Source: Notospermus geniculatus
Taxonomy: Eukaryota > Nemertea > Pilidiophora > Heteronemertea > Lineidae
Length of the DNA: 64,000 nt
Direction: 5' to 3'
Assembly (NCBI GenBank): GCA_002633025.1
Contig: NMRB01000082.1
Coordinates: 539,882 to 603,881 of the forward strand
Numbering within the stretch: the first letter of the stretch is position 1; every line of letters starts with the position of its first letter. Both the position numbers and the translations under genes were made by a program. Positions 14,697-21,862 of the stretch are shown one piece after another. A model generated the notes under the pieces. That model did no database searches, was not told where the DNA came from, and worked only from the letters and a program-made list of their open reading frames with translations.

Positions 14697-17600
14697 ATGA
14701 CCAAAAACAATATGATTCCCGATCTTAGTGATCGGGAACCATAATAATCACGTTTTTAACAAATGTACTTCTGCTTCCACACGGAATTTTCTCGAAAAAC
14801 TCGTATAATGAACTCTGCTAAAAAGTAATGTCTGTATCACGTGACTACATAAATCTGTTACTAGTACCTTCACGCTAAACCTGTAAAATAAGTCAGACGA
14901 TCAAGAACTTACTTTTGACACATTTTCGATGTCTATGACTGTACACGTAAGCCCCGGTACATTCTGAAAGGATGTAGAAGTTACATGAAGTGTATGTAAT
15001 TATTTTCACAGATATCTGCTCTTAATAATCACATGTTTTTGAACAACTGTACAGTATTTCTGCTTCCAAGCAGAATTATCTCGTAAACCACGTATAATAG
15101 AATAGTCGAAAAAGATACGTGTATTCTATCAACATGTAGGACCTACTCGGAACGCATTTCCTTCCGTTAAATCTCTGATCAACGCGGCATACTGAAAAAA
15201 AAAACGATTCCTTGTTATGTGATGCTTGGCATCCGTGACTCGTTGGATCACGTATCACCGTATTAGCCCGATTGGTTTTGAACAATGATGAAAGTGGCCA
15301 AAGACCTTGCAAACACATGCAGTGACGTTCGAAATAGTGGCCATGACTTGTATTGTCGGAAAAATATGTTTTAGTATGGCTACATCTCAGGAGTCTCAGA
15401 AAAAAATTATTTGCTTCATGGCATGTAGATTGTTAGCATCACTTTATTTTCTGGAGTATATTCTGATGCAAATAACTGGGCCACCATCGATTAAGGGTCA
15501 CCAAGGTCATTTATTAATCTTAAATCTCTCTAAAAACGTGCATGTATTTCTCTTGAGATTCAAAAGCTTTGGGACATTGACAACTTACTGGGAACACATC
15601 TCCGTCCGTTGAATTTTTGACCGCGGGGACATCCTGTAAAAAATGGGCATGGAATTACCAAAAGAATGCCGGCAGCACGAAGTACTTTTTAAAAATGTGA
15701 TTGTTACATGTATGTTATGGATGCGAGACATCCTTGACTCGTTGGATCATGGATCACCCCGGCCAATAATAAAAGTGACGGCAACAAGCAAGGGTTATTT
15801 TGGGCTATATGTTCTCTACCACTCGCGAATTTCCAATACAAAACCACAATAAAGACGATGCGCCAGTCAAAAAAACTATTCTGTTAAGCCCTAGTCACAT
15901 ATCCACTCCGGGGCCCGTACGACGAGTAAAAACAGACATTTTGGCCAATTTCTACGGTGCCCAGTTTGATCCAGCCTACTTTCCGTCTATCTATTGAGGC
16001 GATTTCGGCATGATTCATCTTAGATCCGAGTTTCAGTCTCTAAAATCCGCGGCAAGCCGCTGGGTGGGGAAAATCGTACGGAGCCCGGTGCATTTGTGAC
16101 CTAGGCTTTAGTAATGACCCCACGTGAAATGAAATTTGTTCATCGTGTTGACTGTAATCATAAATAGATCTATTTATGCTGTAATGGAGCCTCATCACCG
16201 GAGCCTCTGCAGCAACACTGTCCTGTGGATGGAAGACGAAGTGATAGAAAGCAGACTGATGATGATGTGTCTGATCTCAAGACTACGGAAACCACTCACC
16301 TTCCAATAACTGCATTCTTGTAAACAAAATACATGTACATGTACTAATTAGAGCCAGTACTTACTTATGACGCATCTTCGTAATCTAAAATCGAATACCC
16401 AAGGCCTGCGACATTCTGAAACGATGCAGAGGTAATATTATACTTTCTGTTTTTTGCAATGACTCGTTTATGAAAAGCAATCGTAAAGGATCGCAAATGA
16501 ATCATGAACTCGTCAAAGCCGGTGGATCACCCGCATTAAAACGACACTTTTTTAGTCCTTTTCTCTACAAACAAATATGACCTAATCTCGTAAAATATTC
16601 AGTGAACCTGTAAAATAAGTCAAACGACCGAGAACTAATTACTTTTGACACACTTTCGATGTCTATGACTATACACGTAAGCACCGGTACATCCTGAAAG
16701 GATGTAGAAGTCATGTAATAAGTTTATCACATATCTGCTGCCAATAATCACATGTTTTTGACAAATGTACTTCTGCGTACACACAGCTGAATTTTCTCGG
16801 AAAACACCAACCGGTATAATGAACTCTGCTAAAAAGTAATGTCTGTATCAGTTGATTGCATAAATCTGTTACCTTCACGCTAAACCTGTAAAATAAGTCA
16901 AACGACCCAGAACTTACTTTTGACACATTTTCGATATCTATGACTGTACACGTAAGCCCCGGTACATCCTGAAATGATAGAAGTCATGTAATAAGTTTAA
17001 CAGATATCTGCTGGCAATAATCACATGTTTTTAACAAATGTACTTTTGCTTCCACACGGAATTTTCTCGAAAAACTCGTATGAACTCTGCTAAAAAGCAA
17101 TGTCTGTATCACGTGTACATAAATCTGTTACCTTCACGCTACACCTGTAAAATAAGTCATATGATTCAGAACTTACTTTTGACACATTTTCGATGTCTAT
17201 GACTATACACGTAAGCCCCGGTACATTCTGAAAGGATGTAGAAGTTACATGAAGTGTATGTAATTATTTTCACAGATATCTGCTCTTAATAATCAGATGT
17301 TTTTAAACAACTCTACAGTATTTCTGCTTCCAAGCAGAATTATCTCGTAAACCACGTATAATAGAATAGTTGAAAAAGATACATGTATTCTATCAACATG
17401 TATAAGACCTACTCGGAACGCATGTCCTTCCGTTAAATCTCTGATCAACGCGGCATACTGAAAAAAAAAGATTTCTTGTTATGTGATGCGTGGCATCCGT
17501 GACTCGTTGGATCACGTATCACCGTATTAGCCCGATTGGTTTTGAACAATGATGAAAGTGGCCAAAGACCTTGCAAACACAGTGACGTTCGAAATAGTGG

Positions 17601-20600
17601 TCATGACTTGTATTGTCGGAAAAATATGTTTTAGTATGGCTACATCTCAGGAGTCTCAGAAAAAAATTATTTGCTTTATGGCATGTAGATTGTTAGCATC
17701 ACTTTATTTTCTGGAGTATATTCTGATGCAAATAACTGGGCCACCATCGATTAAGGGTCACCAAGGCCATTTATTAATCTTAAATCTCTCTAAAAACGTG
17801 GATGTATTTCTCTTGAGATTCAAAAGCTTTGGGACATTGACAACTTACTGGGAACACATTTCCGTCCGTTGAATTTTTGACCGCGGGGACATCCTGTAAA
17901 AAATGGGCATGGAATTACCAAAACAATGCAGGCAGCATGAAATACTTTTAAAAATGTGATTGTTATGTTATGCGAGACATCCTTGACTCGTTGGATCACG
18001 GATCACCCCGGCCAATAATAAAAGTGACGGCAACAAGCAAGGGTTATTTTGGGCTATATGTTCTCTACCACTCGCGATTTTCCAATACAAGACCACAATA
18101 AAGACGATGCGCGTGTCAAAAAAACTATTCTGTTAGTAATGACCCCGCGTGAAATGAAATTTGTTCATCGTATTGACTGTAATCATAAATAGATCTATTT
18201 ATGCTGTAGTGGAGCCTCATCAACGGAGCCTCTGCAGCAACACTGTCCTGTGGATGGAAGACGAAGTGATAGAAAGCAGACTGATGATGATGTGTCTGAT
18301 CTCAAGACTACGGAAACCACTCACCTTCCAATAACTGCATTCTTGTAAACAAAATACATGTTCATGTACTAATTAGAGCCAGTACTTACTTATGACGCAT
18401 TTTCGTAATCTAAAATCGAATACCCAAGGCCTGCGACATCCTGAAATGATGCAGAGGTAATATTGTATTTTCTGCTTTTTGCAATGACTCGTTTATGAAA
18501 AGCAATCGTAAAGGATCGCAAATCAATCATGAACTCGTCAAAGCCGGTGGATGACCCGCATTAAAACGACACGTTTTTAGTCCTTTGCTCAGCAAACAAA
18601 TAAGACCTAATCTCGTAAAATATTCAGTGAACATGACTACTCTGCGGCAATCGTTGAAAGAAGGCGTTCCTTTTTCTGCGCGCATATTACATGTATGTTC
18701 TCAAGTGACATACATAGTTTACCTACTTGGGACGCATTTTTGTCCGTCAAACCTCTCACCAGTGCGGCAAACTGAAAATGAATATCACCGTTTTCTGTAA
18801 TGTTTGATGCGTGGCGACTCTTGGATCACATATGCATGTACCACGGTTTGTTTAATATTACAAATGTATTACCTCATCGTTGGTTATGTACAGCGATGAA
18901 ATCATCTTCGTCCTTCGGAAAACAGAGTCCACAACAAATACATGTACATGTAGCACCTGTAGGCCTACCACAGTCTGTGGCCTGGACTCCGAGTCACAAT
19001 GCAGTGGTACGAGACGCTTCGCCACTACATGGCTCGGGTGTATGAAGTCTACAACGACCGATTTAGTGGTAATACCACTAATCGGTAACTGTCTTTTTGG
19101 CTGCTTTGTAAAAAGCAGCCAAAAAGACAGTGATACCCCCGTCACACTAGAGGAAGAATGAGCAGGAATGCCGTCGGAATGACAATTCGTAGTCCATTCC
19201 TCGACAATCGAAGTGCATTCTAAAAATTCTGACTGGATTCCGACTGCGTTCGTAATGTTCCGGCCCATTCCTGTGGTCTGCCGGAATGTTTTGCACATGT
19301 TCAAAATTATCGAGGTGCATTCCGAGTGGAGAAATATCGAACAGCATTCGAAGTGTATTCCATCTGCATTCTTACTGCGTTCTAAATAGTCCGACGGCCT
19401 TCCAACAGCATTTGAAACATTCCGATCGCATTCGAAGGACAATCCAGTCTATTCCTGCCAGTTGAGCTCAGACTCATGAAAATTGCAGCCTGTCGGGCAC
19501 CATTCTTGTGAAATTCCTGTTACAATCGAAGAACATTCCAAGCGCGTTTTTTGTATTCGAGAGGCATTCTTCGTGAATTCTACCCATATTCTGCAGCCAT
19601 TCTGCGGGATTTCTGACCAAATTCGAGGTGAATTCGAGCTGCGTTCCAAGTATTTGAAGTGCATTCTTATTCTCTCCCGAATCCAGTTCGAATTTTGCAA
19701 ATTTGTCATTCCGGCTGGTTCTGCTTGATTCCTGCTGATTCGAACTAAGTGTGACGGGGGTATTACAAATCACATGCAAGAACATGTGCCATGTGTACAA
19801 TGTCGTTTTGATTGAATACTAGCTCGATTTTTCAGGAGTAGGCCTATAGTCTCTGATACAAGTAACTGAGCCACATTGAATAAAATTTATCAAGGTCCAT
19901 ACAAGCTAATACAGAAAAAGCCAGTCTTTGTCCGGGCTTATTCTGCTTCCATTACAAGATGTCCGTGTTTAATAAGTCCGGTTCTAAATAATTGCGGATC
20001 TGTTAAGCTCGGATAGCATAGCCGAGTATACTCCGAATCTAAATTAGATGCGGATCAACACCCGCCGGTGTTTTCTCAAGTGGAATGGCAAAAAGTCCGG
20101 GTATATTTTGTAGTATTGTTCGGCTACAGGTGGCTTAAGATCGCTTGCGACATTGCGCATGCTCAAAAACACCAGAACAATACGCGGTTCACTCCACGTA
20201 TCGCCATCTGTAGCCGAACTTACCAACCTCAAATCCAGTAGTGGAAGCGCAAGCCGAGAAATATATATCCGGTCGTATTTATGTGCGGATAGACACCGGT
20301 ACGGACATAAAAGCTGTAATGGAAGCGCAGCTTGATCGCTAACACTTTACTCTGAAGAGAACGAAAACCTTGGGATACAGGGTCATATGAATAAACACTA
20401 GTAAATGCTTTTACCTGGATTTGCAGTACAAATAAACTATCCTGTACAAATCTGGGCCCATGTTCCCGAAGCAATCGTTAGGTTAACGATGTCGTTAAAA
20501 CTGGTAAAATGCATAGCGTAACGACATCGTTAACCTTACGACGGCTTCGGGAACATGGCTCCTGAAGTATAAAGCATTCGCTAGGTTTTTATTCATGTCA

Positions 20601-21078
20601 CCCATTGACAACTTACTCCGTACACATCGATAACCGAAAGCTCTATAGCCAGGGGGACATCGTATTCCTGTAAATAAGCAGGCATGAGAATGCTGAAATA
20701 ACGCCGCCCTAGCTCGGAGTATACTCGTACTCTGATACACTAAGTAATGATCGAGCCACCATCAATTAAGGATAATCAAGGCCCATACGTATATATGACG
20801 TATAAATCATATACATCTCTCAAGACGTACTGTATGTATTCCTCTTGAGATTCAGAAAGCTTTTGGAACATGATTGTATCATGATGGTACGCGCGAGGTC
20901 ACCAATCCACGTAGTGATCGCGCTCAACGTAGTCAATGATGGCATGCTGTCATACTTTACAATGATGTAAGAAAAGAAATTATTCGTACTTACTGTGTCC
21001 CCCGTAAGGTATCCGGCCGTCACTGCCGATCAAGACGATGCTGACAAGCAGACATAAAGTCAAGATTCGTATCGCCAT
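1..21078 (-). CDS. Gene 1: secreted microexon-repeat / vWD-C8-TIL-EGF protein (multi-exon, 3' end outside window)
   Basis: This is a split gene read right to left from a signal-peptide exon at 20994-21078. It joins 28 symmetric phase 1-1 microexons, a vWD-C8-TIL-EGF cassette (4563-1364), two microexons and a second, damaged cassette that runs off position 1. Every exon was placed by an AG acceptor, a GT donor and a matching phase. The phases run signal exon 1, microexons 1-1, vWD-a 1-0, vWD-b 0-2, C8 2-1, TIL 1-0, EGF 0-1. vWD/C8/TIL sets are known from mucins, zonadhesin, tectorins and SCO-spondin, where they drive disulfide assembly of extracellular polymers. A secreted matrix or mucus polymer is therefore the inferred role. 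The microexon family itself is not one I recognise. Oddities are one broken microexon (6552-6588), an in-frame duplication in the vWD domain and a truncated second vWD exon next to a lone N. No cDNA evidence is available. Confidence 0.75.
263..670. other. Non-coding stretch replacing the expected vWD second exon
   Basis: In the intact cassettes this interval would hold the second vWD exon and two introns. Here there is unrelated AT-rich sequence, including G-G-G-T-G-G-T-C-C-A-T-A-A-A-A-A at about 414, which resembles a mobile-element edge. No supported exon was found. Confidence 0.5.
671..735 (-). pseudogene. Truncated first vWD exon (5' fragment)
   Basis: The acceptor (CAG at 736-738) and the first roughly 20 codons, including the G-D-P-H-Y motif, match the vWD exon at 4310-4563. 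Homology then stops near 671, beside a single N at 675. The rest of the exon and its donor are missing. It is either a genuine deletion or a contig-join artefact. Confidence 0.7.
834..884 (-). CDS. Microexon, C-S-R-P-W type
   Basis: 51 bp, phase 1-1, donor GTAAGT at 828-833, acceptor CAG at 885-887. It encodes C-S-R-P-W-I-F-D-F-R-L-R-R-C-V-R. It lies between the two cassettes of gene 1, as its counterpart at 39191-39241 does in gene 2. Confidence 0.8.
1086..1130 (-). CDS. Microexon, C-R-I-D-Q type
   Basis: 45 bp, phase 1-1, with the variant donor GTAGGT that is shared by every member of this subtype at the upstream ends of repeats. It encodes C-R-I-D-Q-K-Y-N-G-R-K-C-V-P. Confidence 0.8.
1364..1550 (-). 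CDS. EGF-like exon of gene 1 cassette
   Basis: 187 bp, starts phase 0 and ends phase 1, donor GTAAGT. A basic cysteine-containing leader (C-R-A-M-Y-W-C) is followed by an EGF-like core, R-C-H-R-Y-A-T-C ... Y-S-C-V-C ... G-N-G-F-V-C. It is the last exon of the cassette. It is homologous to 36177-36363 and 39731-39917. Confidence 0.8.
1789..2000 (-). CDS. TIL (trypsin-inhibitor-like cysteine-rich) exon of gene 1 cassette
   Basis: 212 bp, phase 1 to phase 0. Cysteine spacing follows the TIL family found after C8 in vWD-assembly proteins: C-E-R ... Y-P-L-C-E-P-S-C ... S-C-K-R ... C-C-Q-C-K-N-G-Y-F ... N-C-V ... C-G-C. The tail G-Y-F-R-L-G-N-N-C-V resembles the microexon module, which suggests a possible origin for it. 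Confidence 0.85.
2834..3138 (-). CDS. C8-domain exon of gene 1 cassette
   Basis: 305 bp, phase 2 to phase 1. The acceptor is TTTGTTGTAG and the donor is C|GTAAGT. The C8 pattern is clear: H-C-K ... C-V-G ... N-K-H-C-G-F ... G-P-F-K-T-C ... N-C-V-F-D-V-C ... V-V-C-S-N ... F-A-E-A-C ... W-R ... F-C. The phase-2 start completes an AA|G lysine codon with the vWD exon upstream. Confidence 0.9.
3338..3903 (-). CDS. Second vWD exon of gene 1 cassette, with internal in-frame duplication
   Basis: 566 bp, phase 0 to phase 2, acceptor CAG at 3904-3906, donor GTAAGC. It carries the C-terminal half of a vWD domain, including Y-T-H-W-C-L-V-T-C and the family signature G-I-C-G-N-C-N-G. A 243-bp segment is present twice, without frameshift or stop, so the domain half is repeated back to back. 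The single-copy homologue (37796-38115) is 320 bp, which fits 320 plus 3 plus 243. Confidence 0.85.
3379..3864. repeat. Tandem 243-bp duplication inside a coding exon
   Basis: Copy one is at about 3379-3621 and copy two at about 3622-3864. They differ at only a few positions. The length is 81 codons, so the frame is kept. Confidence 0.9.
4310..4563 (-). CDS. First vWD exon of gene 1 cassette
   Basis: 254 bp, phase 1 to phase 0, acceptor CAG at 4564-4566, donor GTAAGT at 4304-4309. It encodes C-C-C-R-G-S-G-D-P-H-Y ... F-M-G-K-C-K-Y-V-F-T, the classic start of a vWD domain. The G-D-P-H tetrapeptide is the motif that undergoes Asp-Pro autocleavage in some mucin vWD domains. Whether it does so here is unknown. 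Confidence 0.9.
4700..4750 (-). CDS. Microexon, C-R-R-P-W type
   Basis: 51 bp, phase 1-1. It encodes C-R-R-P-W-V-F-D-F-R-L-R-R-C-V-R and directly precedes the first vWD cassette of gene 1. Confidence 0.85.
4892..5015. mobile_element. Foldback MITE (G-G-G-C-C-G-T-A-T-T-C type)
   Basis: Long inverted arms start GGGCCGTATTCATA. The paralogous intron at about 41890-41905 lacks the element and reads ACATAGAATC across the site. This gives a 3-bp ATA duplication. 3-bp duplications are typical of PIF/Harbinger-mobilised elements. Confidence 0.8.
5187..5231 (-). CDS. Microexon, C-R-I-H-Q type
   Basis: 45 bp, phase 1-1, donor GTAGGT. It encodes C-R-I-H-Q-R-F-N-G-K-K-C-V-P. The counterpart in gene 2 is 42100-42144. 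Confidence 0.8.
5232..6551. other. Intron; no exon seen
   Basis: Its left part matches 42145-42340 of gene 2. A short direct repeat (AATGGTCACTACGTGAACC, twice) occurs near 6190-6230. Nothing else was recognised. Confidence 0.4.
6552..6588 (-). pseudogene. Broken microexon (C-P-R-G type)
   Basis: The acceptor side and first cysteine are intact (C-P-R-G-Q-R-Y-K-G-H-R). About 14 bp holding the second cysteine and donor, present in the paralogue at 42373-42417, are deleted, so splicing should skip it. Phase symmetry means skipping would not disturb the frame. Confidence 0.75.
6622..6745. mobile_element. Foldback MITE (G-G-G-C-C-C-A-T-A-T-T-C type)
   Basis: Nearly perfect arms (CATATTCATAAAACCTTGCTA and its complement). 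The paralogue at about 42460-42470 reads CAATCAGGTTGC with no element, giving a CAG target duplication. Confidence 0.8.
7071..7115 (-). CDS. Microexon, C-P-R-G type
   Basis: 45 bp, phase 1-1, donor GTAAGT. It encodes C-P-R-G-R-K-F-N-G-H-R-C-V-A. Confidence 0.8.
7273..7428. mobile_element. MITE with CAGGAGCGGATCCA termini and 5-bp target duplication
   Basis: Terminal inverted repeats are CAGGAGCGGATCCA and TGGATCCGCCCCTG. The flanks are CCACT on both sides. Related introns at about 12245, 15825 and 18070 read CTACCACTCGCG with no insert. CAGGG-type ends with 5-bp duplications fit the hAT5 group. Confidence 0.8.
8299..8554. mobile_element. MITE with CAGGGCCGGATCCAGG termini
   Basis: Inverted ends CAGGGCCGGATCCAGG and CTGGATCCGGGCCTG, flanked by CATTG on each side (5-bp duplication). 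It belongs to the same broad type as 7273-7428 but has a different interior. Confidence 0.8.
8564..8692. mobile_element. Foldback MITE (AGGGAGTTTTCGCAA type), nested next to another MITE
   Basis: Its arms contain CGAAACGCCAACGCGAAC and the complement. It is the same family as 52566-52696, with a partial copy near 57697-57785. It lies only about 10 bp from the CATTG duplication on the left and 8 bp from a splice donor on the right. Confidence 0.75.
8707..8751 (-). CDS. Microexon, C-P-R-G type
   Basis: 45 bp, phase 1-1, donor GTAAGT at 8701-8706. It encodes C-P-R-G-Q-R-F-N-G-R-G-C-V-P. A MITE ends only a few bases beyond the donor. Confidence 0.8.
9232..9282 (-). CDS. Microexon, C-T-G-A-Y type
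   Basis: 51 bp, phase 1-1. It encodes C-T-G-A-Y-V-Y-S-H-R-Y-R-K-C-V-K. It is the last of six adjacent copies of this subtype, spaced about 270 bp to 1 kb apart. Confidence 0.8.
9505..9555 (-). CDS. Microexon, C-T-G-A-Y type
   Basis: 51 bp, phase 1-1. The peptide is the same as at 9232-9282. The surrounding intron (A-A-A-C-A-C-C-x-A-C-C-G-G-T-A-T repeats) is duplicated with it. Confidence 0.8.
9779..9829 (-). CDS. Microexon, C-T-G-A-Y type
   Basis: 51 bp, phase 1-1. It encodes C-T-G-A-Y-V-Y-S-H-R-H-R-K-C-V-K (Tyr to His variant). Confidence 0.8.
10064..10114 (-). CDS. Microexon, C-T-G-A-Y type
   Basis: 51 bp, phase 1-1. The peptide is the same as at 9779-9829. The next exon upstream is about 1 kb away. 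That interval (10275-10900) is unrelated sequence with no exon seen. Confidence 0.8.
11085..11135 (-). CDS. Microexon, C-T-G-A-Y type
   Basis: 51 bp, phase 1-1. It encodes C-T-G-A-Y-V-Y-S-H-R-Y-R-K-C-V-K. Confidence 0.8.
11356..11406 (-). CDS. Microexon, C-T-G-A-Y type
   Basis: 51 bp, phase 1-1. It has the same module as 11085-11135. The acceptor context is TTTCAGAATG rather than TTTCAGGATG, changing only the junction residue. Confidence 0.8.
11579..11623 (-). CDS. Microexon, C-R-V-D-Q type
   Basis: 45 bp, phase 1-1, donor GTAGGT. It encodes C-R-V-D-Q-R-F-N-G-R-K-C-V-P. It is repeated at 15147 and 17413 as part of a higher-order unit. Confidence 0.8.
12021..12065 (-). CDS. Microexon, C-P-R-G type
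   Basis: 45 bp, phase 1-1. It encodes C-P-R-G-Q-K-F-N-G-R-R-C-V-P. Confidence 0.8.
12569..12619 (-). CDS. Microexon, C-R-R-P-W type, divergent
   Basis: 51 bp, phase 1-1. It encodes C-R-R-P-W-V-Y-D-V-R-L-R-K-C-V-I. This is more diverged than the paralogues at 16365 and 18390. Confidence 0.8.
   Translation of the reverse strand, partial: NVAGLGYTMLDYENAS
12878..12928 (-). CDS. Microexon, C-T-G-A-Y type
   Basis: 51 bp, phase 1-1. It encodes C-T-G-A-Y-V-Y-S-H-R-H-R-K-C-V-K. Confidence 0.8.
13196..13246 (-). CDS. Microexon, C-T-G-A-Y type
   Basis: 51 bp, phase 1-1. It has a silent difference in the Ala codon relative to neighbours. Confidence 0.8.
13423..13473 (-). CDS. Microexon, C-T-G-A-Y type
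   Basis: 51 bp, phase 1-1. Same module. The intron upstream of it (minus sense) carries the 1.2-kb insertion at 13521-14744. Confidence 0.8.
13580..13712. repeat. Short tandem repeat, TACATTGATAGAGATC units
   Basis: About seven imperfect units of 16-20 bp. Confidence 0.85.
13770..14190. repeat. Degenerate tandem repeat of about 130 bp
   Basis: The phrase CAAGTTTGACCTTGACCTTG, or a decayed form, recurs at about 13775, 13905, 14033 and 14160, together with GTATGGGTGATATCATG. Confidence 0.8.
14637..14696. repeat. (CA)n microsatellite
   Basis: CA dinucleotides run for about 60 bp with a few interruptions. Confidence 0.95.
14913..14963 (-). CDS. Microexon, C-T-G-A-Y type
   Basis: 51 bp, phase 1-1. 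It is the first exon beyond the 1.2-kb insertion on the upstream side. Confidence 0.8.
15147..15191 (-). CDS. Microexon, C-R-V-D-Q type
   Basis: 45 bp, phase 1-1, donor GTAGGT. The sequence is identical to 11579-11623, 3568 bp away. Confidence 0.8.
15589..15633 (-). CDS. Microexon, C-P-R-G type
   Basis: 45 bp, phase 1-1. It is identical in peptide to 12021-12065. Confidence 0.8.
16365..16415 (-). CDS. Microexon, C-R-R-P-W type
   Basis: 51 bp, phase 1-1. It encodes C-R-R-P-W-V-F-D-F-R-L-R-R-C-V-I. Confidence 0.8.
   Translation of the reverse strand, partial: NVAGLGYSILDYEDAS
16643..16693 (-). CDS. Microexon, C-T-G-A-Y type, weak donor
   Basis: 51 bp, phase 1-1, with the usual module. The donor reads GTAATT instead of the GTAAGT found in its sisters, so inclusion may be reduced. 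Confidence 0.65.
16918..16968 (-). CDS. Microexon, C-T-G-A-Y type
   Basis: 51 bp, phase 1-1. Standard module. Confidence 0.8.
17177..17227 (-). CDS. Microexon, C-T-G-A-Y type
   Basis: 51 bp, phase 1-1. It encodes the H-R-H-R variant. Confidence 0.8.
17413..17457 (-). CDS. Microexon, C-R-V-D-Q type
   Basis: 45 bp, phase 1-1. It encodes C-R-V-D-Q-R-F-N-G-R-T-C-V-P (Lys to Thr relative to its two sisters). Confidence 0.8.
17849..17893 (-). CDS. Microexon, C-P-R-G type
   Basis: 45 bp, phase 1-1. It encodes C-P-R-G-Q-K-F-N-G-R-K-C-V-P. Confidence 0.8.
18390..18440 (-). CDS. Microexon, C-R-R-P-W type
   Basis: 51 bp, phase 1-1. It is the first of its subtype in transcript order and heads the three higher-order repeats. 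Confidence 0.8.
   Translation of the reverse strand, partial: DVAGLGYSILDYENAS
18727..18771 (-). CDS. Microexon, C-R-T-G-E type
   Basis: 45 bp, phase 1-1, donor GTAGGT. It encodes C-R-T-G-E-R-F-D-G-Q-K-C-V-P. This is the least basic module seen and the second microexon of the gene. Confidence 0.8.
19134..19762. mobile_element. Non-autonomous TIR element, 0.63 kb
   Basis: Inverted ends TACCCCCGTCACACT and AGTGTGACGGGGGTA. The interior is a mosaic of short CATTC/GAATG motifs with no open frame. Just outside the left end is a strong hairpin (GGCTGCTTTGTAAAAAGCAGCC). Confidence 0.75.
20118..20218. repeat. Inverted repeat, about 100 bp
   Basis: TTCGGCTACAGGTGG pairs with the complement ending CTGTAGCCGAA. 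It may be a small foldback element. Confidence 0.5.
20454..20562. mobile_element. Foldback MITE
   Basis: Arms begin GGGCCCATGTTCCCGAAGC and include GTTAACGATGTCGTTA with its complement. The start GGGCCCAT resembles the elements at 6622 and 58491. Confidence 0.75.
20617..20667 (-). CDS. First microexon of gene 1, C-P-P-G type with extension
   Basis: 51 bp, phase 1-1. It encodes I-R-C-P-P-G-Y-R-A-F-G-Y-R-C-V-R. This differs from the others by two residues before the first cysteine. It follows the signal exon. Confidence 0.8.
20994..21078 (-). CDS. Gene 1 first coding exon: signal peptide
   Basis: 85 bp from ATG (context ACGATGG, A at -3 and G at +4) to donor GTAAGT, ending in phase 1. The 28 residues comprise M-A-I-R, a hydrophobic core I-L-T-L-C-L-L-V-S-I-V-L-I-G and S-D-G-R-I-P, a textbook secretion signal with cleavage likely after Gly or Ser-Asp-Gly. 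Its phase fits the next microexon exactly. Confidence 0.85.
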
Positions 21079-21862
21079 CGTGCAAAAAGTGGACAATTCC
21101 CGAGGAAATGTCAGACACGACCGCCCGCACTGTTTCGAAGATGTCTCCGGTCCGAAATCAGACTGGAAACTGGTGGGCTGAGTTGAAGTGACGAGATCTC
21201 ATTATTCTGATTCTAATCGTTGCCAAGCCCATGAGACCACAACAAAAAAAACACGTGTTACCGTCATCAAGGGACGGCTTCAAAACGAGGCTCTCTCTCA
21301 GCTGTCACTTCCAGGCCTAGCATTTACTTGTAAAGCCACTTTACACGCCAAAACCAACATGTAAATCGAACTTTGAGGTTTAAGTTTGACGAGTGGCGCA
21401 GGTTTGGCGCCCGTCACCTTGGTACTGTGTCTCAGCCGAAAGCCATTTTTCAGAATGATCAGTGAATTTCATTGACAACGAGGGTTTTTCCGGGTGTTCC
21501 GGTTTCCTCCTTCATGACCCCATAAACTCAATAACGCAGTATTTCACATTTGCTCGTATTTTGTTACGTGTTAAATTTTCATGCACCAAACCTGGAGACG
21601 GTCACATGAAATAAAGGGAAACATTTTTTAAACAAGCACACGTGATCGTAAGCACTTATCGTATGTGCATCGAAAACACACTAAAATAGAAATTACAGTG
21701 GAACCTCGGTAAGTGGACCACCCACGGGACTGGAGCAAGTGGTCCACTTAGGTGAGGTGGTCCCGTTACCGAAATTTGTCAGACTCGGACAAAATGTCAA
21801 ATGCATGTATGTATAGATCTATGACAGTGCATTCGTGCCAAAACCTAAAGAACACTGTAAAT
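21079..21862 (-). promoter_or_regulatory. Presumed 5' flank of gene 1
   Basis: This lies upstream of the signal exon. I see no clear TATA box. Any promoter here is inferred from position only. Confidence 0.3.

Larger units (their letters stand above)
13521..14744. mobile_element. 1.2-kb composite repeat insertion in an intron
   Basis: Other copies of this intron read CTGCCAATAATCAC without interruption, whereas here about 1.2 kb separates CTGCCAA from TAATCAC. Near the ends are inverted TATGGTTCCCGAT and ATCGGGAACCATA. Inside are an 18-bp tandem repeat, a roughly 130-bp degenerate tandem and a CA microsatellite. No transposase frame was seen. Confidence 0.7.
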
